From an uncultured Dorea sp. (GTDB lineage Bacteria > Bacillota > Clostridia > Lachnospirales > Lachnospiraceae), in NCBI GenBank assembly GCA_948844705.1, contig CAQNVT010000200.1, positions 1 to 13,843 on the forward strand: a stretch of DNA of 13,843 bases, read 5' to 3'. This document shows positions 1-6,485 of this stretch, piece by piece. Position numbers and translations under genes: made by a program. Position 1 is the first letter of the stretch, and each line of letters begins with the position of its first letter. The notes beneath the pieces were generated by a model. It made no database searches and was not told the DNA's origin. It saw only the letters and a program-made list of their open reading frames with translations.

Positions 1-12
1 AGCGTTCCTTGA

Positions 13-246
13 TATGCAAAACACTGCAGCGAGCGCAAAGCCGTGCTGGTGTATCTGCCCGGCTTCCTGCCACAGATGGAACCGCGTATCACCCGAGTGA
101 TGCCGGCCATACTCGAAAATCTGGAATACGCCAACTTAGTGATTGCGCGCAACACCGACCTCAAATTTATCTTCGGCGCCGACACCGCAAAAAAACTTTT
201 TCGGGATCACATTGAGCGTTTCAGGAAACATATATTAACCCTCTGA
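13..246 (+). pseudogene. Unrecognised C-terminal protein fragment at the left edge, probably broken
   Basis: One frame is open from just after a stop at 10-12 to a TGA at 244-246, giving about 77 residues. It reads like real protein: a hydrophobic stretch (VLVYLPGFLPQ), then ILENLEYANLVIARNTDLKF, then a basic tail ending RFRKHILTL. I do not recognise the family. The first possible start is a GTG at 43 and nothing before it resembles a ribosome binding site, so this looks like the tail of a longer gene. The upstream stop at 10-12 lies in the same frame, while the +1 shifted frame is open from the window edge (AFLDMQNTAASAK). A frameshift near 30-45 could join the two. Codons favour CTG, ACC, CGC and GCC. 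It may be a decayed gene, a sequencing error, or sequence from another source joined at a contig end. Confidence 0.3.
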
Positions 247-378
247 CTCATATGCCATTCCTCTCGATGCGTCGTCTCTGTATGCCTCCTCAAGCCCGGG
301 AACCGCATATTCCCTTTCCCCCGGGCTCCCGGAAGCATCCCGGCGCTCTTTTATCACGGCAGCATTCTCTTCGCACAT
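235..378 (-). CDS. Possible 47-residue small ORF downstream of the acetyltransferase gene
   Basis: On the minus strand an ATG at 376-378 is preceded by AGGTG (385-389) with 6 bases between them, and the frame runs to a TAA at 235-237. The product would be a charged 47-residue peptide starting MCEENAAVIKERRD and ending RGMAYESEG, with no membrane segment or signal. The frame is also open upstream to a TAG at 412-414 (IAEVQVSYMCEE), so it could instead be the remnant of a longer gene. Codon choice (GAA/GAG, GCC, GTG, AAA) looks coding-like. Its last bases overlap the tail of the plus-strand fragment by 12 bases, so at most one of the two need be real there. I do not recognise it and assign no function. 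Confidence 0.22.
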   Translation of the reverse strand: MCEENAAVIKERRDASGSPGEREYAVPGLEEAYRDDASRGMAYESEG

Positions 379-425
379 ATAAGACACCTGCACTTCGGCA
401 ATCGTTCTTCCCTATAGCTTATGCA

Positions 426-448
426 GGCAGTTCTCTTGTGTGACTGCC
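426..448 (-). other. Weak hairpin just beyond the acetyltransferase stop
   Basis: Arms GGCAGT (426-431) and ACTGCC (443-448) pair perfectly around an 11-base loop, 9 bases past the stop codon of the minus-strand acetyltransferase. There is no T-run on the exit side, so it is a poor intrinsic terminator. It may act as a 3' end-protecting hairpin or be coincidental. Confidence 0.25.
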
Positions 449-456
449 GGTGCGGA

Positions 457-1041
457 TTAACCGGAGACAAAGGCTTTCACGTCCGATCTAAGAAGCGAAT
501 ACATTTCCAGATCCACGATCCCTCTTCCCTTCCAGAAGCTTACCTGCCGCAGCAGCCCTTCCTTCTGAAATCCGGCCTTTAAAAGAACCCTTTTAGATCT
601 TTCGTTTTCCGGCAGCACCGTGGCCTGTATACGATTTATTCCTATCTCACGGAACAGATATCCTGTCATTGCATGTGCAGCCCTCAGGGCAATACCCTGC
701 CCCCAGAATTCCTCCCCCAGCCGGCAGCCGATCTCCACCGAACGGACGGTCTCATTATAATCGAACATTTCTGCCGTTCCGATCACCCGGTCCGGATGCT
801 CCGGCAGGCAGATACCCGCAATGATCCAGCGCCTTTCTATAAAATCCTGCTCACCCAGCTTCCGTATGGCGGCTCTTAATATATCCCTGTTATCCGTACA
901 GAGGAATTCCGGTATATATTGAAACACATTCCGGTTACCGCAGACCGCAAGCAAAGAGTCCGTGTCTGCGTCCGTCATTTTTCGGATGATGATATCATCC
1001 GTCCTGATATAAGGAAATGTATCATAAAGCGTCCTGGCCAT
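457..1041 (-). CDS. GNAT-family N-acetyltransferase (RimJ/RimL-like)
   Basis: This 194-residue protein has the shape of the RimJ/RimL group of GNAT acetyltransferases, which transfer an acetyl group from acetyl-CoA to an amine, often a protein N-terminus or a small molecule. Visible family features are an N-terminal strand with RTDDIIIRKMTDADTDSLLAV, the central IGCRLGEEFWGQGIALRAA, where GQGIA forms the acetyl-CoA pyrophosphate-binding loop, and the late NRIQATVLPENERSKRVL followed by KAGFQKEGLLR, the usual RimJ/RimL C-terminal half. The ATG start has AAAGGA 8 bases upstream. A terminator at 1083-1114 separates it from the gene before it, so it probably has its own promoter in 1042-1082, where I see no convincing pair of boxes. 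A perfect 8-bp inverted repeat (983-1001) falls in codons 14-20. The substrate cannot be predicted. Confidence 0.88.
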   Translation of the reverse strand: MARTLYDTFPYIRTDDIIIRKMTDADTDSLLAVCGNRNVFQYIPEFLCTDNRDILRAAIRKLGEQDFIERRWIIAGICLPEHPDRVIGTAEMFDYNETVRSVEIGCRLGEEFWGQGIALRAAHAMTGYLFREIGINRIQATVLPENERSKRVLLKAGFQKEGLLRQVSFWKGRGIVDLEMYSLLRSDVKAFVSG

Positions 1042-1082
1042 TTTGAAATTCCTTTCTTAACGTCTCTGTATAGCTGTAACCT

Positions 1083-1114
1083 AAAAGAACACCTCATTAC
1101 GAGATGCTCCTTTT
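1083..1114 (-). terminator. Intrinsic terminator after the DUF6465-like gene (possibly bidirectional)
   Basis: On the minus strand an A-rich arm (1101-1114) pairs with a second arm (1083-1095) over about 13 bp, with several G-U pairs and a 5-base loop GTAAT. The descending arm runs straight into TTCTTTT. It begins 13 bases past the DUF6465-like stop codon at 1127. The plus-strand exit is also T-rich (CCTTTTCTTTCC). Confidence 0.75.
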
Positions 1115-1126
1115 CTTTCCACTGGT

Positions 1127-1573
1127 TTAGAATGCAACGGACCCTGTATCTGTACCGTTAATGACATAATATACTGCTGATTCTTCTGGTTTTATGTAAA
1201 GCTTCATAGACTTGATATCTCCGACTTTCTTTCCTGCCTTTGTCCATGCCTTTTTTACGCTCGCAATCATGTCTTTTTCTTCTACCTGTTTTCCAAAATA
1301 CTCGACAACTGCCTCGACCTTTATCTCCTTCTTTGCAGCAGGCTTCTTAGCTGTCGGCTTCTTCACTGCTGCCTTCTTTTCAGATGTCGCTTTAGCGGCT
1401 GTCTTTTCTTCTTTTGGTATCTCAACTGTTTTTTCTGGTGTGGAAGATTTTACCGGCTCTGTTTTTACTGTCTCTGCTTTTGCTGTCTCCTCTTTCACTG
1501 TCTCCGCCTTTACTGATGGTGCCTTTACAGTCCCGGTTTTCTTAGTTACCGTGTTTCTTTTTTTTGTTGCCAT
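1127..1573 (-). CDS. DUF6465-like protein with a Lys/Ala/Thr-rich repetitive N-terminus
   Basis: This 148-residue protein has two parts. Residues 1-82 are low complexity: an imperfect five-residue pattern (TVKAP, SVKAE, TVKEE, TAKAE, TVKTE, PVKSS) at about 15-44, then a basic AKKPAAKK-type stretch at 66-82 resembling the tails of bacterial histone H1-like proteins. Residues 83-148 form a compact alpha/beta domain (EIKVEAVVEYFGKQV, IASVKKAWTKAG, MKLYIKPEESAVYYVING) that matches my recollection of DUF6465, a clostridial family of unknown function. There is no signal peptide or membrane helix, so it should be cytoplasmic. The start is firm: GAGGAGG (1581-1587) lies 7 bases before the ATG, with a promoter further upstream. 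It diverges from the membrane protein gene at 1747. The basic tail suggests nucleic acid or acidic partner binding, but that is inference. Confidence 0.8.
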   Translation of the reverse strand: MATKKRNTVTKKTGTVKAPSVKAETVKEETAKAETVKTEPVKSSTPEKTVEIPKEEKTAAKATSEKKAAVKKPTAKKPAAKKEIKVEAVVEYFGKQVEEKDMIASVKKAWTKAGKKVGDIKSMKLYIKPEESAVYYVINGTDTGSVAF

Positions 1574-1614
1574 GATAATTCCTCCTCATACATATGTGAC
1601 AGCTAACAGTTTCT

Positions 1615-1642
1615 ATTATAACACATTATCCTGGAAATGCAA
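1615..1642 (-). promoter_or_regulatory. Sigma-A promoter for the DUF6465-like gene
   Basis: Read on the minus strand, a consensus -10 box TATAAT (1615-1620) carries a TGT extension directly upstream (TGn-extended -10). It is preceded after 16 bases by TTGCAT (1637-1642), a 4 of 6 match to the -35 consensus. Transcription would start near 1608, about 35 bases before the ATG. Confidence 0.7.
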
Positions 1643-1684
1643 TTTATATTTCGCAGATAGTTTGTCGATATTTAACAATAAAAA

Positions 1685-1713
1685 TTGATATTTCTTGTGA
1701 AAAATGCTATGAT
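1685..1713 (+). promoter_or_regulatory. Sigma-A promoter for the repeat-bearing membrane protein gene
   Basis: TTGATA (1685-1690), a 17-base spacer and TATGAT (1708-1713) each match the consensus at 5 of 6 positions. A TGC at 1705-1707 makes it an extended -10 promoter. The predicted start near 1720 leaves a leader of under 30 bases, which contains the ribosome binding site AGGAGG (1733-1738). Confidence 0.8.
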
Positions 1714-1746
1714 AGAAATGTTAATAATTAATAGGAGGTACAAAAG

Positions 1747-2250
1747 ATGGCAGCTTTGGAAGAAACTGAAGAAATCCAGGAAGCTTTGCCGGAAGAGGGG
1801 ACACAGACAGAAGAGACTGACATACCGGCAGAAAAGGCCGACGTGCCGGCAGAAGAAGCAGACGTGCCGGCAGAGAAGGCCAACATGCCGGCGGAAGAAA
1901 CGACCCGGAAGATTTATGACGAAGCTTACGAAAAACTCTACACAGAAATACTCGAGCATTTCCGCTCCTTTTCTCCTTCCGAACAGATTGCAGGCAAGAT
2001 CACGGAGGAACACATTACCGAGTATCTGGAAGGGAATCGGGAGGAACGAAGAGAGGCCTACAAGGAACGCAGGGAGAAGCGTTTTCTTGCCGCTCTTGAG
2101 CTGATCGCCGTACTTACATCAATCGTGCTGGTCGTATGGTTTCTGGGAGATAACCCGGCGATACTGGTCAATATCCTCTATATCTTCGGCGGATTGGGCG
2201 CTTTCTTTATCTGGAAGCACCCGCACACAAAAGACGATAAAAAAGAGTAA
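1747..2250 (+). CDS. Small membrane protein with an acidic heptapeptide repeat (unrecognised)
   Basis: The 167-residue product has three parts. Residues 1-52 are acidic and proline-bearing, with four copies of a seven-residue unit of the form (A/T)D(V/I)PAE(K/E) at 24-51. Residues 53-112 are highly charged and probably helical (KIYDEAYEKLYTEILEHF, then REERREAYKERREKR). Residues 113-155 hold two hydrophobic segments (LIAVLTSIVLVVWFL and ILVNILYIFGGLGAFFIW) separated by a short GDNPA turn, followed by a short Lys/Asp tail. There is no signal peptide, so a two-pass membrane anchor with a long cytoplasmic N-terminal region is the simplest reading. AGGAGG lies 8 bases before the ATG. It has its own promoter and terminator, so it is monocistronic. 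I do not recognise the family and give no function. Confidence 0.8.
   Translation: MAALEETEEIQEALPEEGTQTEETDIPAEKADVPAEEADVPAEKANMPAEETTRKIYDEAYEKLYTEILEHFRSFSPSEQIAGKITEEHITEYLEGNREERREAYKERREKRFLAALELIAVLTSIVLVVWFLGDNPAILVNILYIFGGLGAFFIWKHPHTKDDKKE
1819..1902 (+). repeat. Four tandem 21-bp units inside the membrane protein gene
   Basis: Units 1819-1839, 1840-1860, 1861-1881 and 1882-1902 each carry the core GCCGGCAGA or a close variant (CCGGCAGA, GCCGGCGGA) in the same register. Each encodes one heptapeptide, and copies two and three are the most alike. The unit length is a multiple of three, so copy-number changes would keep the reading frame. Confidence 0.9.
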
Positions 2251-2253
2251 TCC

Positions 2254-2305
2254 AAAACAGGGGACGTTTTGATTCATATGAGTCATATCGTCCCCTGAAA
2301 TTTTT
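2254..2305. terminator. Bidirectional intrinsic terminator between converging genes
   Basis: Arms CAGGGGACG (2258-2266) and CGTCCCCTG (2289-2297) pair perfectly over 9 bp. The 22-base loop holds a second short stem (GATTC 2271-2275 with GAGTC 2280-2284). The plus-strand exit is AAATTTTT and the minus-strand exit is TTTTGGA, so it can serve both the membrane protein gene and the SNF2 helicase gene that converge on it. Confidence 0.8.
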
Positions 2306-2325
2306 CACAAAAAGAGAAAAGCCGT

Positions 2326-5300
2326 TTATGCATTCAGTATCTCCAGAAGGTCTTCCTTTGTCAGCTTCGCTGCGGAAATTCCTTCTCCCTCCAGAACCTG
2401 ACTCGCAAGCTTTTGCTTCTCCTCCTGCATACGAACAATATTTTCTTCGATCGTATCCTTCACGATCAGTTTAAATACCATTACCTGCTTATCCTGTCCG
2501 ATTCGATGCGCCCGGTCCGTTGCCTGATTCTGCGCTGCAAGATTCCACCACGGATCAAAATGGATCACGATATTTGCCGCCGTAAGATTCAATCCTGTTC
2601 CTCCTGCCTTTAATGAAATCAGGAAGACAGGCACATCATTCTTATTGAATTCCTCCGTCATCTGTATGCGCTGTTCCTTCGGAGTCTGCCCGGTCAAAAT
2701 ATAATATGGTATTTTCATTTGTTTCAGATGTTTTTCCAAAATGGGAAAAACACTGGTAAACTGGGAAAAAATCAAAGCCTTGTGATTTCCCTCTACTGCC
2801 TGATTGATTAATTCCAGACAGGTGTCTACCTTGCACGCATCATCCTGATAATCTTCATAGACAAGCTCCGGAGCACAGCATATTTGCCGCAGTCTGGTCA
2901 GCTCTGCTAAAATCTGCAGCTTTCCTGTCCGAATCTCCTCCTCGCTCTGCTTCTTCAGTGTTTCCAGCATTCTGTTTACATGTGCCTGATACAATTTTTT
3001 CTGTTCGGTTTCCATCTCGGAATATACGACCTGTTCCATCTTATCCGGCAGCTCCTTCAACACGTCGGCCTTTACCCTGCGAAGAATAAACGGCAGTATC
3101 ATCTTCTTGAGCTGTTCTGTCTTCTCCTGATCCTGTTCCCGCATGATTGGCTGTTCATATTCCTTTCGAAACCGTTCATGGCTTCCGAGAAGTCCCGGCA
3201 TCAGATAATCAAAAATACTCCACAGTTCACTCAGTCTGTTTTCAATCGGTGTTCCTGTCAGCGCAAACTTCACCGGAGCCTGAATTCGTTTCACCGCCCG
3301 TGCCGCCTGCGTCCCATGGTTTTTAATATTTTGTGCTTCATCAATCACTTCCATGTCAAATGTAATGTTCCGATACAATGCAATATCTCTTTTTACCATA
3401 TCATAGGATGTGATCCAGACATCGCCGCACTGCTGATCCGCAAGGAGGGCTTCCCTCTGCTCTGCTCCGCCGACCATCAGCTTCACCTGCAGCTCCGGAG
3501 CAAATGTTTCCAACTCTTTCTTCCAATTGTACACAAGAGACGCCGGACAGATGATCAGGCCTTTAAAAGCTTCCCGCTCCTGCCTGATCGCCAGCAGACA
3601 GGCAATCGTCTGCAATGTCTTTCCCAGTCCCATATCATCTGCCAGAATACCGCCAAACCCCAGCTTCTCTAATGTCCGAAGCCAGCGGTATCCCGTCTTC
3701 TGATAGCTCCGCAATATAGATTCCAGACTTTCCGGCACGGCAAAGTCACTGTCTTCTACATTTTTCATATTTCGGATCATTTCTTTATAATCCGAATTTC
3801 TCTTAAATTGAATCTGATCCTTCTTCTGCTGCAGAATCTGATCGATATATAACGCCCTATATTTCGGCAGCTCGATCGTCTCCTCCAAAAGCTTTCCTTT
3901 CGGCAGCGCCAAACCATCCAGAAGTTCCGCAGCCGTCCTGGCAGCATCCTCCTCCATATTCAGAAAATCTCCGCTTTTCAGCCGGTAATATTTCTTTTTC
4001 TTCCGGTAGGCCTCCAATATTCCGAGCAATTCCTCTCTTGAAAATGTATCCGAATCCACAGACAATTCCAGCAGTCCGCTGTGAAGCGAAACGTTGACCT
4101 GTGTTTTTGAATTTCGGATGATATTTCTCATCTTAATTTTATCTGTTGCAAACACTTCACCCCATGCTTCCAGCTGCCGGATTCCGGTATTCAGTAATTG
4201 ATACATGGCATCTTCATCTTTTGATTCAAAATAAAGAATTCCCCCGCCATATTCTTCCTGTTTAAAATATGCCTTCGCGGTGCCGGTCACTGCTCTTTCC
4301 TTTACCAGATCCCTGCACTGATAAGATGTGAACGGCGTATCCAGTAAATTGTAGACCTCCTCCCCGTAAGCAGCCTCGGATTTTAATGTAACTCGTCCGG
4401 CTTCTTCATCCATATAAAAACGAAACCTTGCCTCCTCCGGCTGATATTCCTCCAGATTTATTCCCTTTTTATCCACTGCCTTTTCCTGTTCCAGAACCTC
4501 CAGCACCGTACTGCAAAAGGCCGGCATATCTTTCCTGGAAATAATAAGATTCTGTTCCTTTTCTTCCGATGAAAGCCGTGAAATCACATCCGCGGCTTTT
4601 TCAAATCCGTCTTTACAATAGTATACTTTATTTTTAATTCTAATAAACAAATACGGACCGCCTTCAATTCTCTCCATAGACGGAACAGAAAGCTGAAACG
4701 CATCCTCCACTTCTTTTAATTTACATTTGATCGGCGGATTCCGGTCTAAAACCTGAAGCGTTTTATTCCGCTTTCCCTTGTACTCATAATCAATTTCCAT
4801 TCCAAGGCTTATAATCAGAATGCCGGCAAGCAACTCCTCATTCAGCTCAATTCTTTTTCCCAATCGCTCATAGCGTGCATCATAATACGCCGCCGCTCCC
4901 ATGATATATTGCACGTACATCCACGCCTGCTGCGTAAACGCACTTTTGCAATGTACGAAAGAGAGCTGCTTTCCGTAACTGACCTGCTTTTCTTCTGCCA
5001 CAGCCTCCACAAAATCCGAAAGATTTTTCAGGACATATTTTTTCTCGTTTCCAATGCGAAATGACAAATATCTTTTGCGGGGATAATAATAAACGCCGCC
5101 TTCCTCCTGAATTTCCGGAATCAATTCAACAGAGCCGTCTGCTTCCTGCTCATTCACCCGTTTCTCCCAGGCCAGCATTTCCATCACATCTATGAGCGTC
5201 CGGTCCGTCATGGCTCTTTGTACCCCAAGCCGGAATCTGTCCTTTCCCTGCACGGTTTCTTTATGTTCTTCCAGAAACAGCAGGGCTGCTGCCGCACAAT

Positions 5301-5559
5301 GCTTACACATTCCCTTATAAGATACATATGCAGGGCATTCACAATAGTACTCTTCGATATCATCATTGTGATCGCATAGAATCTGAACTTCATAATCATT
5401 GTAGTCACTTCCTTCTGCACCCGCATCTATAACTAATCTCCCCTCGCTGTCACGCCATGCCGACTGAATTTCAACCATGCCATATCTCACAAGCTCCTTT
5501 GCTTTTCCATAGGTGGAACGCAATGCGCACATCTCTCTGATATCCTTATCTGTAAACAT
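2326..5559 (-). CDS. SNF2-family helicase with N-terminal SWIM zinc finger
   Basis: This 1077-residue cytoplasmic protein is a Swi2/Snf2-type ATPase, expected to use ATP to translocate on double-stranded DNA and remodel protein-DNA complexes. A SWIM zinc finger (CxCxnCxH) is formed by C73, C75, C85 and H87. The middle (about 150-600) matches the long region typical of bacterial SNF2 proteins with an associated domain. The ATPase core follows: Walker A DDMGLGKT with K647, motif II DEAQ at 740-743, motif III LTGTPIEN, then in the second RecA lobe LISLKAGGTGLNL and motif VI QATDRAHRIGQ ending at Q1022. All key residues are intact and the length is normal. GGGAG (5568-5572) lies 8 bases before the ATG. 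It reads alone: a terminator follows, and a perfect 7-bp hairpin (5583-5600) precedes it. Some SNF2 proteins act in phage defence, but no defence partner is visible here. Confidence 0.95.
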   Translation of the reverse strand: MFTDKDIREMCALRSTYGKAKELVRYGMVEIQSAWRDSEGRLVIDAGAEGSDYNDYEVQILCDHNDDIEEYYCECPAYVSYKGMCKHCAAAALLFLEEHKETVQGKDRFRLGVQRAMTDRTLIDVMEMLAWEKRVNEQEADGSVELIPEIQEEGGVYYYPRKRYLSFRIGNEKKYVLKNLSDFVEAVAEEKQVSYGKQLSFVHCKSAFTQQAWMYVQYIMGAAAYYDARYERLGKRIELNEELLAGILIISLGMEIDYEYKGKRNKTLQVLDRNPPIKCKLKEVEDAFQLSVPSMERIEGGPYLFIRIKNKVYYCKDGFEKAADVISRLSSEEKEQNLIISRKDMPAFCSTVLEVLEQEKAVDKKGINLEEYQPEEARFRFYMDEEAGRVTLKSEAAYGEEVYNLLDTPFTSYQCRDLVKERAVTGTAKAYFKQEEYGGGILYFESKDEDAMYQLLNTGIRQLEAWGEVFATDKIKMRNIIRNSKTQVNVSLHSGLLELSVDSDTFSREELLGILEAYRKKKKYYRLKSGDFLNMEEDAARTAAELLDGLALPKGKLLEETIELPKYRALYIDQILQQKKDQIQFKRNSDYKEMIRNMKNVEDSDFAVPESLESILRSYQKTGYRWLRTLEKLGFGGILADDMGLGKTLQTIACLLAIRQEREAFKGLIICPASLVYNWKKELETFAPELQVKLMVGGAEQREALLADQQCGDVWITSYDMVKRDIALYRNITFDMEVIDEAQNIKNHGTQAARAVKRIQAPVKFALTGTPIENRLSELWSIFDYLMPGLLGSHERFRKEYEQPIMREQDQEKTEQLKKMILPFILRRVKADVLKELPDKMEQVVYSEMETEQKKLYQAHVNRMLETLKKQSEEEIRTGKLQILAELTRLRQICCAPELVYEDYQDDACKVDTCLELINQAVEGNHKALIFSQFTSVFPILEKHLKQMKIPYYILTGQTPKEQRIQMTEEFNKNDVPVFLISLKAGGTGLNLTAANIVIHFDPWWNLAAQNQATDRAHRIGQDKQVMVFKLIVKDTIEENIVRMQEEKQKLASQVLEGEGISAAKLTKEDLLEILNA

Positions 5560-5582
5560 ATTCTTTCTCCCTTGCCGTTCAT

Positions 5583-5600
5583 ATGCAGGTTATCCTGCAT
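5583..5600 (-). promoter_or_regulatory. Perfect inverted repeat upstream of the SNF2 gene
   Basis: ATGCAGG (5583-5589) and CCTGCAT (5594-5600) form a perfect 7-bp stem with a 4-base loop, 23 bases before the SNF2 start codon. No T-run follows on either strand, so it is not a good terminator. It could be an operator or a leader hairpin. No clear promoter boxes were found in the 57-base gap. Confidence 0.35.
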
Positions 5601-5616
5601 TCCCTTGTTAATAGAT

Positions 5617-6459
5617 TCAACTAAAAAGGTTAAGCAACATCCCTACTGCCGCACCGATCATATATAGAAGCATCAGAATCTTCATACTCTCCCTCCGGTT
5701 CTGGTTCATCCGGAACAGGACGACCAGGCCGACTCCGGCTCCGGTGGCGAGTCCTGCGATGACAGACGCAAAGGATATAACGCCGCTTAAGTATAGCTGC
5801 GTCAGAATAACGGAAGCGGCACAGTTAGGGATCAGCCCTATAAGAGCAGCAACCGCCGGCTGAAGCCAGGTGTCTCCCAGGAGATATTCCGACAGTCTCT
5901 CCATTCCCAACGCCTCGATACACAGGTTAAGCGCCGCCGAAAATGCGAATAAATACAGAAAAATTTTAACCGTATGCCGAAGCGCCGGCACCAGAATACC
6001 GGCCCCCTCCTCATGGCAGCCGCAGTCCGTGCAGAGATTCCCCTTTTCCTTCGGGACCGTTATATACTTCGCAAGAAAGGCATCCGCTCCATATCCGGCA
6101 ATGACCGCGATCAGGATCTTGCACGCAAAAAGCGTCAGGATCTCCCTGCCCTGTCCCGGATTGCCCATCATAATGAGCACCGCTTCATCGGATGTCGCGA
6201 GGAATACCGACAAAAGCGTACCGACAGAAATGATCCCGCCCGCATACAGATTCGCTGCCATAACCGAAAATCCGCACTGCGGGATACACCCAAGCACGGC
6301 GCCCGTAACCGGACCCGCGCTTTTTGCCCTTCCAAGTACTTTTCCTGTAAACTCCGCAGAGTAGTGTTCCAGCAGCTCTATAAGAAGAAATGCCGCAAAT
6401 AAGAACGGGAGCATCTTCAAGGCGTCCGCTCCCGTATCCGTCAAAATATCTCTGATCAA
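5617..6459 (-). CDS. Putative heavy-metal exporter (ArsP_2/DUF2899-like permease)
   Basis: This 280-residue protein is almost entirely hydrophobic, with eight or more membrane segments, and resembles the ArsP_2 family (formerly DUF2899), annotated elsewhere as putative manganese or arsenic/heavy-metal permease. It contains an internal duplication: GCIPQCGFSV (57-66) and GLIPNCAASV (208-217), each followed by a similar LY(A/L)xGxIS segment. That two-fold arrangement is typical of such permeases and puts cysteines near the presumed path. Between the halves is a polar loop with C143, C146, C148 and H149, a possible metal site. The start codon is TTG, supported by GGGTGA (6466-6471) 6 bases upstream; no ATG lies closer than M16. 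It lies 26 bases downstream of the kinase-like gene, so co-transcription is likely. The substrate is not known. Confidence 0.82.
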   Translation of the reverse strand: MIRDILTDTGADALKMLPFLFAAFLLIELLEHYSAEFTGKVLGRAKSAGPVTGAVLGCIPQCGFSVMAANLYAGGIISVGTLLSVFLATSDEAVLIMMGNPGQGREILTLFACKILIAVIAGYGADAFLAKYITVPKEKGNLCTDCGCHEEGAGILVPALRHTVKIFLYLFAFSAALNLCIEALGMERLSEYLLGDTWLQPAVAALIGLIPNCAASVILTQLYLSGVISFASVIAGLATGAGVGLVVLFRMNQNRRESMKILMLLYMIGAAVGMLLNLFS

Positions 6460-6465
6460 GTTCTA

Positions 6466-6471
6466 TCACCC
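6466..6471 (-). promoter_or_regulatory. Ribosome binding site supporting a TTG start for the exporter
   Basis: GGGTGA on the minus strand lies 6 bases before TTG (6457-6459). No ATG or GTG in this frame is placed suitably near it, so the rare TTG start is preferred over M16. Confidence 0.6.
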
Positions 6472-6485
6472 AGCCATTTAAAGTC

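Noticed and set aside
295..330. Two CCCGGG hexamers as a hairpin terminator
   Set aside because: Each is itself a palindrome, the loop is 24 bases and no T-run follows.
1685..2104. Alternative plus-strand frame across the repeat region (139 codons, Arg/Lys/Gln-rich)
   Set aside because: It arises because the 21-bp repeats stay open in a second frame. It starts inside the promoter and has no ribosome binding site of its own.
2980..3672. Plus-strand open frame (230 codons) opposite the SNF2 gene
   Set aside because: It is antisense to the conserved ATPase core of the helicase and has no start signal.
2326..5559. SNF2 helicase as part of a DISARM-like or other phage defence locus
   Set aside because: No methylase, nuclease, phospholipase D or other defence partner is present; the neighbours are housekeeping-type membrane and metabolic genes.
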